From: CADCWK01 sp035944555
GTDB lineage: Bacteria > Chloroflexota > Chloroflexia > Thermomicrobiales > UBA6265
Assembly: GCA_035944555.1 (NCBI GenBank)
Contig: DASZAY010000031.1
Span: forward strand, 1 to 64,000
Direction: 5' to 3'
DNA: 64,000 nt
Shown: piece by piece, positions 1 through 8,529 of the stretch
Numbering within the stretch: the first letter of the stretch is position 1
Layout of the letters: each line of letters starts with the position of its first letter
Position numbers and translations under genes: made by a program
The notes under the pieces: generated by a model
Seen by the model: the letters and a program-made list of their open reading frames with translations, nothing else
Told to the model about the DNA's origin: nothing
The model's database searches: none

Positions 1-25
1 CTCCGCGCCTTTCCGGAGCTCAGAG

Positions 26-54
26 AGTGTAGCCGGTCCGCTCTGCCGTGTCAA
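26..54 (-). promoter_or_regulatory. Sigma-70-type promoter P1, firing leftward out of the window
   Basis: Read on the minus strand, TTGACA (49-54) is followed after 17 bases by TACACT (26-31). The -35 is perfect and the -10 is one mismatch from TATAAT-class consensus at optimal spacing. The transcript would leave the window at base 1, so the target gene is not visible. With a second promoter upstream (189-217) this is a tandem arrangement of the kind often seen before rRNA or other stable RNA operons; that target is inference. Confidence 0.6.
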
Positions 55-188
55 GGAGTCTCGCGACTCATCTTTCCGGTCGAGCGGGCCTCAGCGACCC
101 TCTCAGCGCGCCCAGCGGCAGGTTTCCGCCCGCTGGTCCCCGGCCCGTTTCTGGTCCGCTCGGCCCCCCGCGTTTCAGGAGCTCACGG

Positions 189-217
189 ATGATAGTGCGA
201 CCAGCGTCGCGCGTCAA
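189..217 (-). promoter_or_regulatory. Sigma-70-type promoter P2, firing leftward
   Basis: Minus-strand TTGACG (212-217), 17-base spacer, TATCAT (189-194). It lies 163 bases upstream of P1 in the same direction. No leftward coding frame starts between the two promoters, so both appear to serve something beyond base 1. Confidence 0.55.
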
Positions 218-434
218 GGAATTGTGAAGGTGGATTTCGAGTCACAGAAGCGGGCCTGGGCATCTGGCGGATCCGGGTTCAGCGGTCCTTCCCGGATCGG
301 GTGCTTTCGCTCACTCGATCCGCCGGATTGGTTCGCCGGCATTGCGAGAAGCTCCAAGCGATGAATCTGCGCCGTATCATTGGGTTAATGAGTCGGCCGG
401 TTTTACCCCTCTGTCGCAGCATGGAGAGCAGCAC

Positions 435-1214
435 ATGACGCCCCACCTCACCCGCCGTCCGGTCATCGGCATCCCTGCGGATTACACGGCGGTGACGAAC
501 AACGAGAGCTGGCATCCGCGCTGGCAGCTCAACCAGACCTACGTCGATGCGGTCGTCGACGCCGGTGGTCTCCCGCTCATCCTTCCCATGGCTCCTGAGC
601 CGCCCGATCAACTCATCGGGATGCTGGACGGGCTGATCCTGAGTGGGGGCGGGGATATGGATCCGGCCCGGTATGGGCACGAGGTGCGCCCGGAATGTGG
701 TCCGGTCACCCCCGAGCGTGACGACCTCGAACTTCGGATGTTCGCGGCCGCCCGCGGAGCCGGGCTTCCTGTCCTCGGGATTTGCCGGGGACATCAGGTG
801 ATCAACGTCGCGCTGGGCGGGACGCTGGTTCAGGACATCCCGTCCCAGGCGCCCAGTGAACAGCAGCACAACCAGCATCTCGCCGGGTTTGCCCGCGATG
901 ATGTCTCCCACCGGGTCCGCCTTGAGCCCGGCAGCCGGCTCGCCGAGATCTACGGCACGTCGGAGGTCCAGACCAATACCTATCATCACCAGGCGATCGA
1001 TTCGCTCGGGGCTGGTCTCGTGGTGACCGGCCGCGCCGACGACGGCACGATCGAGAGCGTCGAGACGACGGAGGGTTCATTCCTAGTGGCCGTCCAGTGG
1101 CACCCGGAAACCCTCTATCGGCGGCACACCGAGCACGCGTCCATCTTCCGCGCCTTCATCGCCGCGGCTGAAGCATTCGCAACCCAGGAGACTGAGGTTA
1201 CCGCTGTTATCTGA
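435..1214 (+). CDS. Gamma-glutamyl-gamma-aminobutyrate hydrolase-like class-I glutamine amidotransferase (peptidase C26)
   Basis: A 259-residue cytosolic hydrolase of the PuuD/peptidase C26 family, which cleaves gamma-glutamyl amides such as those formed in putrescine breakdown. The class-I amidotransferase triad is visible: nucleophile Cys in GICRGHQ at about residue 116, and His plus Glu in QWHPE near residue 226. The N terminus VIGIPADY and the LSGGGDMDP loop are typical. The frame is open further upstream to 342, but the ATG at 435 has GGAGAG 6 bases before it and gives the usual family length. It is a single gene closed by a strong hairpin. No polyamine genes are nearby, so the physiological substrate is uncertain. 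Confidence 0.85.
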   Translation: MTPHLTRRPVIGIPADYTAVTNNESWHPRWQLNQTYVDAVVDAGGLPLILPMAPEPPDQLIGMLDGLILSGGGDMDPARYGHEVRPECGPVTPERDDLELRMFAAARGAGLPVLGICRGHQVINVALGGTLVQDIPSQAPSEQQHNQHLAGFARDDVSHRVRLEPGSRLAEIYGTSEVQTNTYHHQAIDSLGAGLVVTGRADDGTIESVETTEGSFLVAVQWHPETLYRRHTEHASIFRAFIAAAEAFATQETEVTAVI

Positions 1215-1240
1215 TCAAGCCCCTGGCTCGACGGCGAAAC

Positions 1241-1281
1241 GAACGAGCGCCTCTCCCTTCCTATGGGAGAGGCGCTCGTTC
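1241..1281 (+). terminator. Hairpin terminator after the C26 hydrolase
   Basis: A perfect 17-bp stem (1241-1257 with 1265-1281) with a 7-base loop lies 27 bases after the stop codon. There is no real T tract behind it, so termination may depend on the long stem. Confidence 0.75.
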
Positions 1282-1661
1282 TACTGGTCACTTGTACAGC
1301 CAACACGCAGCCGCGCTATCCGAGCCCGGTAAACCTGCAGGCGGCGACGTGGCCGGCGCCTATTCCGCACAGCGGTATCACGACGTGAGGAAGGGCTGAT
1401 TCGGCGCGTATTGGAGCGGCCCAACCGGGCGTGTCCGTAACGGGAAGCACACCGGAACCAAGGTCGCCCATCGACACCCCCAGCCCGGCACAGGTGAAAT
1501 CGAACCAGCCAATCTACCGGTTATCCGGGTTGGTGAGATGACGCCGCGACCGGCTGGATCGATGTACTCCATCCCTGCTGGTGGTTCATCACGGGCGTCG
1601 CCTGAGCTCCGTCCCGCTAAGCTGTACGAACGAGCCAGCCCCTGAACGTCCGGGAGACCCT
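1282..1661. other. Intergenic region without recognisable gene
   Basis: About 380 bases with no supported coding frame, tRNA signature or convincing promoter. A frame open from GTG 1581 runs into the next gene but has no ribosome-binding site and looks unlike coding sequence before 1662. Confidence 0.5.
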
Positions 1662-2351
1662 TTGACCGGCGCCAGAAATCAGGACGAATCACTCCTCAAC
1701 CTGCCCCAGGTCGCCCGCCTTGCCCGGGCGGAGCTTCCGGCGCTGGCGCTTCTTGGTCTGCTTGCCAGCCTTGGAACGGTCCTCGTGGTTGGGGCTGCCA
1801 TTCTCGTCCCACCCATGTCGCCGTTCATCGCCGCGCTGGCATTGAGTCCGCTCTACCTGGCCGGGACGCGGTTCGCGATGCAGATCCTCTCCAACGACGG
1901 TGGCGGGATGCGGGCCCTGCTCCGCGAGTTCCCGCGGTCCTGGCGAACCGGCGTCTGGATCGGCTTCCTTCCCACCCTCGCCGTATCGATCCTGATCTCG
2001 ACGATCGAGTACCGAGCGACCATGACCACCGGTGCCGATCTGATGCTCGTCCTCATCGCGCTTGAGGCGGCCGTGATCCTGGCCTTCGGGTTCGCGCTGG
2101 TGGTGGTGTATCCGCTGGCAGCACTATCCGACCTCCACGGGCGACAGCGGTGGATCTCCGCTTTCGCGCTGGCGGGCCGGCACCCCGCGGTCTCACTCGG
2201 CCTGTCCGCGCTACTGGCCCTGCTCGCCGTATCCGTGGTCTACCTTGGGCCGGTCCTGCTGCTCGTCGCGATCGGACCGTTCTGCCTGCTCAATGCCGCC
2301 GTCGTCCGTGGACCCATGCTGGGCACGCCGTCGCCTGATCCCCTGATCTAG
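1662..2351 (+). CDS. Multi-pass membrane protein of unknown function
   Basis: A 229-residue protein with about five or six hydrophobic segments, beginning with a helix rich in A, L and V around residues 22-55, then segments near 60-75, 100-120, 130-155 and 185-215. The layout resembles small YesL/DUF624-type membrane proteins, but I do not recognise a diagnostic motif. The TTG at 1662 is chosen because GGGAG lies 5 bases upstream and the preceding in-frame residues look non-coding. It converges on lon and shares a bidirectional terminator with it. No function is assigned. Confidence 0.65.
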   Translation: MTGARNQDESLLNLPQVARLARAELPALALLGLLASLGTVLVVGAAILVPPMSPFIAALALSPLYLAGTRFAMQILSNDGGGMRALLREFPRSWRTGVWIGFLPTLAVSILISTIEYRATMTTGADLMLVLIALEAAVILAFGFALVVVYPLAALSDLHGRQRWISAFALAGRHPAVSLGLSALLALLAVSVVYLGPVLLLVAIGPFCLLNAAVVRGPMLGTPSPDPLI

Positions 2352-2369
2352 CGCAACGCCCTGAAAACG

Positions 2370-2406
2370 ACGACGGGGCCGCCGGAATGTCCGGCGGCCC
2401 CGTCGT
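2370..2406. terminator. Bidirectional terminator between the membrane protein gene and lon
   Basis: Perfect 16-bp stem (2370-2385 with 2391-2406) and 5-base loop, between the convergent stops at 2351 and 2428. It can serve both strands. Confidence 0.8.
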
Positions 2407-2427
2407 CTTGTGAAATTTGCCTGGTGC

Positions 2428-5079
2428 TTAGGCGATTGCCGCCTGCTGGCTCTCGGCGCGCGACTCGATCACCGCGGCCTCAAGGTTCTTGGCCCGGGTG
2501 ACGGACCCGGCCGGGAAGGCGGCCTGGATCACGTCGTCCATCGAAGACGCCAGCACGAAGGTCAGGCGTTCCTTGAGCTCGGCGGGCAGATCGTCGAGAT
2601 CCGCCTCGTTCCGCTTGGGCAACACGAAGGTGGTCAGACCCGCCCGGTCAATGGCCAGGGCCTTCTCCTTCACGCCACCGATTGGGAGCACCTGTCCCCG
2701 AAGGGTGATCTCGCCGGTCATTCCGACGTCATCCCTGACGGGAACTCCGCTCAGGAGCGAGATCAGGGCAGTCGTCATCGCCGTGCCCGCCGACGGGCCG
2801 TCCTTCGGCGTCGCGCCGGCCGGCACGTGGATGTGCAGGTCAGCCGACTTGAAGAATTCCGCGTCGACGTTGAGCTCCGACGCCCGGCTCCGGACGTAGG
2901 ACAGTGCCGCCTGGGCCGATTCCTTCATGACATCGCCGAGCTGGCCGGTGACGGTCATGGAACCCTTGCCGTCCATCCGCGTCGCCTCGATGAACATGAT
3001 GTCGCCGCCAAAGGCATTGACACCGACGCCGATCGAGACGCCCGGCTGGGCAGTGCGGGCTGCGGCCTCCTCATAGAAGAAGCGCGGGCGACCGAGGTAC
3101 TCGCGAATGAGTGGCCGGTCGACCTCGGACGGGAGCTCCGTCCCCTCAGCCAGCCGGGTGGCCAGCTTGCGGGCGACGCTGCCGATCTCGCGCTCCAGGT
3201 TCCGGACACCGGCCTCGCGGGTGTAGTTCTGGATCAGGGCAGTCAGCCCATCGTCCGTGTACTCCACAGGCTGGCCTTCGAGCCCGTTGGCCTTGATCTG
3301 CTTCGGGACCAGGTACCGCTTGGCGATGTTCAGCTTGTCGGCGTCGGTGTACCCGCTGAGGTCGATGATCTCCATGCGGTCACGAAGCGGGCCGGGGATG
3401 GTGTCCAGCACGTTCGCGGTCGCGATGAACATCACCTTGGACAGGTCGAACGCCACGTCAAGGTAGTGATCGCGGAACGAGTCGTTCTGCTCGGGGTCGA
3501 GGACCTCCAGCAGCGCGGACGATGGATCACCACGCCAGTCGTTGCCGAGCTTGTCGACCTCGTCCAGCACGAACACCGGATCATTGGCCCCGGCCCGGCG
3601 GATCGCCTGGATGATCCGGCCCGGCATCGCGCCGACGTAGGTCCGGCGATGCCCGCGGATCTCGGACTCGTCCCGGACACCGCCAAGGCTCATCCGCGTC
3701 ATCTCACGGCCGAGAGAACGGGCGATGGACTGCGCGAGGCTGGTCTTGCCGACGCCCGGAGGGCCGACGAAGCAGAGGATCGGCTCGCGATTGAGCGTCT
3801 CGACGGTCTCGCCCGCCTCGGCGGCCCGCTCGGCGGCGTCCTGCTTGAGCTTGCGCACCGCGAGGTACTCGAGGATGCGGTCCTTGATCTTCTCCAGACC
3901 CCAGTGATCCTCGTTCAGGATACGGCGGGCCTCGGCGATATCGATCCGGTGCTCGGTGGACTTGTCCCACGGCAGGGTCGTCAGCCAGTCGAGGTAGGTC
4001 TTGATCACGCCGTACTCGGCAGCGGCGGGCGGCAGCTTCTGTAGACGGTCCAGCTCGCGCTGGGCCTCCTTGCGGGCCTCCTCCGGCATCCCGGACTCGT
4101 CGATCTTGGCCTGGAGCTCGGTCGCCTCGGCTTCCTGCTCACTATCCTCGCCCAGCTCCTTGCGGATCGCCTTGAGCTGCTCGCGCAGGTAGAACTCGCG
4201 CTGGGTCTTGCCCATCTCTTCCTGGACGTCGGACTGGATCTTCTTGCCCAGTTCCAGGACATCGAGCTCCTTGGTCAGGAAGGTGTTGAGCCGGGTCAGC
4301 TTCTCGCGGATCGAATCCTCCTCGAGCAGCGACTGGCGCTCCTCCGGCTCCATCCGCAGGGACGACGCGATCATGTAGACGAGGTGACGCGGGTCGTCGA
4401 TGTTGACGACGGCCGTCATCAGTTCGTCCGGCACGTTGGTGTAAAGCGCGGCCAACCGCTGAGCGAGGTCCATCGTGTTGCGCATCAGCGCCTGGATCTC
4501 GACCGACTCATCCTTGGCCTCGGGGATCTTCTGGACCCGAGCCCGAAGGAACGGCGCCTCTCCAGTGAACTCGATCACGCGGATCCGCTCGACACCCTGG
4601 ACCGCCAGCCGGGCGCTGCCATCCGGGACACGCATCATCTGGTGGATGGTCGCGAGCGTCCCGATGCGGACCACGTCATCCGGCCCGGCGTTCTCGAGCT
4701 CCCCATCGTGCTGGAGGACCAGCGCCACGGTCCGGTCACCGGACATGACGTGGTCGATCAGCCGGAGGGAACGCGGCTGCGCGGCAGCAAGCGGGACGAC
4801 CGTCATCGGGAACACGACGGTGTTCCGCAACGGCAACAGCGGAACCTCGAAGATCTCCGGCTTGTCCCCTTCGCCTTCGCCCGACTCGCTGGTCGTGGCG
4901 TCGACCGACCCGGCGTCATCACCGTCGCCACGCGCGGTGACCACCGTGACGGCGTCATTGGCAGCCTCAGCCACGCCGTTCGACGACGGGGTATCGTCGC
5001 TCTGGTCCGTCGCCGCTGCATCGTCGACCGGGGTGTCGACGTTCTCGTTTCGCTGGTCGTCGTCGTGCTTCGTCATCAT
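2428..5079 (-). CDS. lon: ATP-dependent endopeptidase Lon (La)
   Basis: An 883-residue Lon protease, the cytosolic hexameric AAA+ enzyme that degrades misfolded and regulatory proteins. In order: an unusual acidic low-complexity tail of about 75 residues, the LON substrate-binding N domain beginning at VPLLPLRNTVVFP, a coiled linker, the AAA+ module with Walker A GPPGVGKT, and the C-terminal protease domain with the catalytic Ser in PKDGPSAG and its Lys about 40 residues later. Tandem ATG codons occur at 5079 and 5076 behind GGAGA; an open frame to 5145 has no ribosome-binding site. The gene is monocistronic. Family assignment is certain; the acidic tail is the only atypical part. Confidence 0.97.
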   Translation of the reverse strand: MMTKHDDDQRNENVDTPVDDAAATDQSDDTPSSNGVAEAANDAVTVVTARGDGDDAGSVDATTSESGEGEGDKPEIFEVPLLPLRNTVVFPMTVVPLAAAQPRSLRLIDHVMSGDRTVALVLQHDGELENAGPDDVVRIGTLATIHQMMRVPDGSARLAVQGVERIRVIEFTGEAPFLRARVQKIPEAKDESVEIQALMRNTMDLAQRLAALYTNVPDELMTAVVNIDDPRHLVYMIASSLRMEPEERQSLLEEDSIREKLTRLNTFLTKELDVLELGKKIQSDVQEEMGKTQREFYLREQLKAIRKELGEDSEQEAEATELQAKIDESGMPEEARKEAQRELDRLQKLPPAAAEYGVIKTYLDWLTTLPWDKSTEHRIDIAEARRILNEDHWGLEKIKDRILEYLAVRKLKQDAAERAAEAGETVETLNREPILCFVGPPGVGKTSLAQSIARSLGREMTRMSLGGVRDESEIRGHRRTYVGAMPGRIIQAIRRAGANDPVFVLDEVDKLGNDWRGDPSSALLEVLDPEQNDSFRDHYLDVAFDLSKVMFIATANVLDTIPGPLRDRMEIIDLSGYTDADKLNIAKRYLVPKQIKANGLEGQPVEYTDDGLTALIQNYTREAGVRNLEREIGSVARKLATRLAEGTELPSEVDRPLIREYLGRPRFFYEEAAARTAQPGVSIGVGVNAFGGDIMFIEATRMDGKGSMTVTGQLGDVMKESAQAALSYVRSRASELNVDAEFFKSADLHIHVPAGATPKDGPSAGTAMTTALISLLSGVPVRDDVGMTGEITLRGQVLPIGGVKEKALAIDRAGLTTFVLPKRNEADLDDLPAELKERLTFVLASSMDDVIQAAFPAGSVTRAKNLEAAVIESRAESQQAAIA

Positions 5080-5443
5080 CAGTCTCCGGTGCGTTCCGCT
5101 GTGGTCACTGGGGCAGACAGATCGGACTCCGACTGGCCGCTCCAATGGACCGGTCGCGTTCCCTGCCCTGCAGGAGAACCCCGGCGCGATCGTGGCGCCT
5201 TTCCGATGCCGGCCGTCCGGGGTGATGCCAGTAATTCTACACTAGCATTCGGTAAGTTGCCACAGACCGTATCAACCGTTCGCATCGACAGGTGCCAACC
5301 TTGCTGTCGCCTCCGACTGACCGGTCTGACAAGGCACTGACAGGTCAAAGCCGCGCTGACCTCAAATTTCCTGGCATGGGCAAGCCTTTTTCAGAATGCG
5401 ATCGTCCCATGAAGACTTCGCAGGAATCTCGTCCTGCCGACCA
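5080..5443. other. Intergenic region upstream of lon and downstream of the UbiA-type gene
   Basis: 364 bases with no gene. It must hold the lon promoter; no CIRCE or HAIR heat-shock operator could be recognised. No clear hairpin terminator is seen for the UbiA-type gene ending at 5444. Confidence 0.5.
5234..5262 (-). promoter_or_regulatory. Weak candidate promoter for lon
   Basis: Minus-strand TGGCAA (5257-5262), 17 bases, TAGAAT (5234-5239). The -10 is good but the -35 matches poorly. It lies about 155 bases upstream of the lon start. Confidence 0.25.
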
Positions 5444-6436
5444 TCATGGAAGGAAGTACAGGACGAGCAGGACCGCCACGCCCCAGCCGACGATGGCGGC
5501 GAACAGCTGGCGGTCCCGGAAGAGCAACAGCTCAGGGGTCCCTGTCAGCCGGTTCTGGTGGATCAGCGCGAGGTACCGGAAGACCGCGAAGAACACGAAC
5601 GGGATCGTCAGCATCATCGTGTAGTTCTGGGGCACCGATGACGCCTCGAAGGTGTAGAAGGCGTACGCCATCACCGTTGACCCGGCGACCACGCCGATCA
5701 TCTGGTCGAGCATCGGCAGCGTGTAGGACTCCAGGTTCGCGCGGTGCCCGGCGGCGCCCTCGCCGAGCGTCGCCAGTTCGCTGCGTCGCTTGGCGAAACC
5801 GAGAAAGACCGACAGCAACGCGGTACAGACATAGAGCCACGGCGAGATCGGGACGGCGATCGCGACCGCGCCGCCAGCGGCCCGCAGGACGAACCCGCAG
5901 GCGATCATCATGACGTCGACGATCGCGACATGCTTGAGTCCGAGGTTGTACGACGTCATCAGGAGCAGGTAGGCCCCGATCACCGCAGCGAACTCCGGCC
6001 GGACGACCCACGCCAGCCCCAGCGCGACGACGATCAGCACCAGCGCCGCGGCCCAGGCGACCGGCACCGGCAAGGCCCCTGACGCGAGCGGACGGAATCG
6101 CTTCCGGGGATGCGCCCGGTCGTTCTCGATGTCCCGGATATCGTTGACGAGATAGGTCCCGCTACTGACCAGGCAGAAGGCGACGAACGCCATGAGGGCG
6201 TGGCCGACGGGGACGAACTCGAAGAACTTGCGATCGAAGATCAGTGCCGCGAACACGATGGCGTTCTTGGTCCACTGGTGCGGGCGCATGGCCCGGACGA
6301 GCTGGAACGGGACCGCCGTGGACCAGGTCCGGCCGGGATCCAGCGCCAGTTGCTCTGTCCCCGCCAACACGGTATTCCCGTTCGGGTCAGGACGCTGTCG
6401 CGCGCTCGGTCGTGGGGATCTCAGAGGAAGCTCCAT
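5444..6436 (-). CDS. UbiA-family prenyltransferase, decaprenyl-phosphate phosphoribosyltransferase-like
   Basis: A 330-residue integral membrane prenyltransferase. The aspartate-rich motif NDIRDIENDR followed by HPRKRFRP-LASG, and the upstream MRPHQWTKN, match the UbiA subgroup that transfers phosphoribose from PRPP to a polyprenyl phosphate (DPPR synthase), the first step to polyprenyl-phosphoryl-arabinose. Seven to nine hydrophobic segments follow. The ATG at 6436 has AGGA 8 bases upstream; the frame stays open to 6634 but that extension reads as non-coding and the family is about 300 residues. It is divergent from a GT-C glycosyltransferase. A menaquinone or other UbiA role is the alternative. 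Confidence 0.8.
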   Translation of the reverse strand: MELPLRSPRPSARQRPDPNGNTVLAGTEQLALDPGRTWSTAVPFQLVRAMRPHQWTKNAIVFAALIFDRKFFEFVPVGHALMAFVAFCLVSSGTYLVNDIRDIENDRAHPRKRFRPLASGALPVPVAWAAALVLIVVALGLAWVVRPEFAAVIGAYLLLMTSYNLGLKHVAIVDVMMIACGFVLRAAGGAVAIAVPISPWLYVCTALLSVFLGFAKRRSELATLGEGAAGHRANLESYTLPMLDQMIGVVAGSTVMAYAFYTFEASSVPQNYTMMLTIPFVFFAVFRYLALIHQNRLTGTPELLLFRDRQLFAAIVGWGVAVLLVLYFLP

Positions 6437-6633
6437 CAACGGGGTCCTGCGGGTCAGCAGGTCTGTCGGATTCACGGGGTCACGCCAGCCAGTCGGCAGG
6501 GCTTCCCGATGGTACCCCAGAAGCCTTTCCGCTCCCGTCGTCGACCCCGAAGCCGCTTCCGTGCCAGCCACCACACGCGGTATCCCGGACGTCGCAAGAT
6601 GATCGCCTCGTGTGATGTTCATCGTGCGCGACA

Positions 6634-8529
6634 ATGCACTTCCTCTGGGGAGTGGCTTCTGCCGGCTCGCCGCTCGGAACCTCCCTCCAACTGACCTGGA
6701 CCTCTATCCCGGGCCGCTCCGTCACTCCGACGCAGCGACCCACGTCAGCACACAACGAAAGCGGGTCAGCGGTGGCATCTGCCGGAACCAGGACGTCGAT
6801 CAACGCCGGAGACGCCCCCTCCCTCCTGCGCACCCTCGCCATGTGGTCGCTGATCACGCTGGCCCTGGTCGCCTGGTGCCTGCTCTTCCGGCGCACCTTC
6901 ATCGATGACACCTTCATTACCCTCCAGTACGTCCGCAACCTGGCCGACCATGGCCAGTGGGGCTTCTACCCCGATCTGCCCACCAATACCGCCACATCGC
7001 CCTTGAACGTGCTGGTCCTGGCGACGATCACCGTCTTTGCCGGATCACCCGTGATTGCGGTCACGATTGCGACCGCTCTGTGCTTGGCTGCGTCGCTCTG
7101 GCTGCTGCAGGGATTGTCCCGGGTCCTGACGGGCAGTGCCGTGGGCGGCTGGTTGGCCTTCACGCTGCTTCTCGCCAACCCGCTGATGCTCTCCACCCTG
7201 GGCCTGGAGTCGCACCTATCCGTCGTCCTGCTCCTGGGGACGACCCTCGCCCTCGCACGGGGACGCTGGCGACTCGGCGGCGTTGCCCTTGGACTCCTTG
7301 CCATCACGCGGCCGGAAGGCGTCCTCCTGCTTGGCACCGCGCTGGTCGTGATGCCGATGTCGTGGCGGGACCGGGCCGGGCTTCTTGGCTGCGCCGCCCT
7401 GACCGCCGCACCCTGGTACCTGTTCTCCTGGATCCGTCTCGGCTCGGTCATCCCGGACACGCTGCTCATCAAGTTGGAGCAGGAGCCCTGGCTCGGCACC
7501 ACGACCTTCGTCAATGGTCCGGCGATGTATCTCGACCATTACCGGGTCGAGACCCTGCTGTCCATCTGGCCGGTCGTCCTCGCTCCGCTGGTCCTTATCC
7601 CGCTCCGGAAGGCGTCACGTCTGGTCCGACGGGGGATCATGGGCCTGTTCCTCTACGCGGCCGCCCACTACGCGGGGTATTCGGCGCTCGGCGTTCCGCC
7701 GTTCCACTGGTATTACGTCCCGGAGGTCCTCGCGATCGTCGTCGCTGGCGGCCTCGGCGTCGGCAACCTGCTCATCCGGGTATCACGAGCGCCCGGCATG
7801 TGGTCCCGCCTGCTAACCGTTCCCGCGATCGCCGCCCCGATCCTGATCCTCCTGCCGCTGATCACCGGACAGGGTTCTGCATTACGGGAAGCGCTGATTC
7901 ACAGCAACTGGGGGACTCCCGGCCAGTACCGCGACATAGCCGCCGGGATAGCCGATCAGGTTCCGCCAGGAGAAGCCGTCGAGGTGCGCGGGGAGATTGG
8001 CACGCTCGCCTTCTACTCCGACCGTCTCCTGCTCGACATCTTTACGGACCCCGTCCGAACCGCTGACGCCGTCGACCGGCTCCGGGCCGACCAGTCCCCG
8101 CTCGTGGGCTGGCTCCTCGACGTCAACTTCCTCTGGAGGCACGATCCCCGGCCGGCACCGGTGCCGGCGTGGGTCCTAGAGTTCGCCGCGCCGCCGGAAC
8201 CAGCGACCGGGGACGGCGTACCGACCCGGAGTGCGACCTGGACCTCGGCCTCGAGCTGGGTGCAGGGAAACCGGATCGCCCTCAGCCGCCTGCCCGTCCC
8301 GTCGGCCGTTGCCTGGACCGCGTTGCCGCCCGGGGCGTCGGAGTTTCGGTTGTCGCGGCTTCTGGATCCGGTCGGCGCGGTCAGTCTTCAGGCTTCAGCG
8401 CTTCGACGGTCGGCTCATTATTTGGATTCCAGAGCAACCACCCGTTGCCGCCGAATGCCTCGGCGGCGTCGATCTGCTCGCGGAGCTCCTCAGCACCGTA
8501 CTCGGCGAAGCCCGGGAGCGGCTGGGTGA
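6634..8529 (+). CDS. GT-C-type multi-pass membrane glycosyltransferase (start uncertain)
   Basis: A membrane protein of up to 631 residues with about ten hydrophobic helices. After the first helix comes a loop with the acidic pair IDDTFITLQYVRNLADHG and a downstream TATSPLN, the layout of GT-C enzymes (ArnT/AftB-like) that use polyprenyl-phosphate sugars outside the membrane. The start is uncertain: ATG 6634, GTG 6772 and ATG 6841 are in frame and none has a good ribosome-binding site; the first helix begins near 6841. The last 49 codons overlap the end of the convergent gene on the other strand and read as a basic tail. Neighbouring DPPR-synthase-like and polyprenyl synthase genes fit a lipid-linked sugar pathway. 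The acceptor is unknown. Confidence 0.7.
   Translation: MHFLWGVASAGSPLGTSLQLTWTSIPGRSVTPTQRPTSAHNESGSAVASAGTRTSINAGDAPSLLRTLAMWSLITLALVAWCLLFRRTFIDDTFITLQYVRNLADHGQWGFYPDLPTNTATSPLNVLVLATITVFAGSPVIAVTIATALCLAASLWLLQGLSRVLTGSAVGGWLAFTLLLANPLMLSTLGLESHLSVVLLLGTTLALARGRWRLGGVALGLLAITRPEGVLLLGTALVVMPMSWRDRAGLLGCAALTAAPWYLFSWIRLGSVIPDTLLIKLEQEPWLGTTTFVNGPAMYLDHYRVETLLSIWPVVLAPLVLIPLRKASRLVRRGIMGLFLYAAAHYAGYSALGVPPFHWYYVPEVLAIVVAGGLGVGNLLIRVSRAPGMWSRLLTVPAIAAPILILLPLITGQGSALREALIHSNWGTPGQYRDIAAGIADQVPPGEAVEVRGEIGTLAFYSDRLLLDIFTDPVRTADAVDRLRADQSPLVGWLLDVNFLWRHDPRPAPVPAWVLEFAAPPEPATGDGVPTRSATWTSASSWVQGNRIALSRLPVPSAVAWTALPPGASEFRLSRLLDPVGAVSLQASALRRSAHYLDSRATTRCRRMPRRRRSARGAPQHRTRRSPGAAG

Noticed and set aside
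2410..4044. 544-codon plus-strand open frame
   Set aside because: Antisense to lon; its length follows from high GC3 in the real gene and the protein has no recognisable domain.
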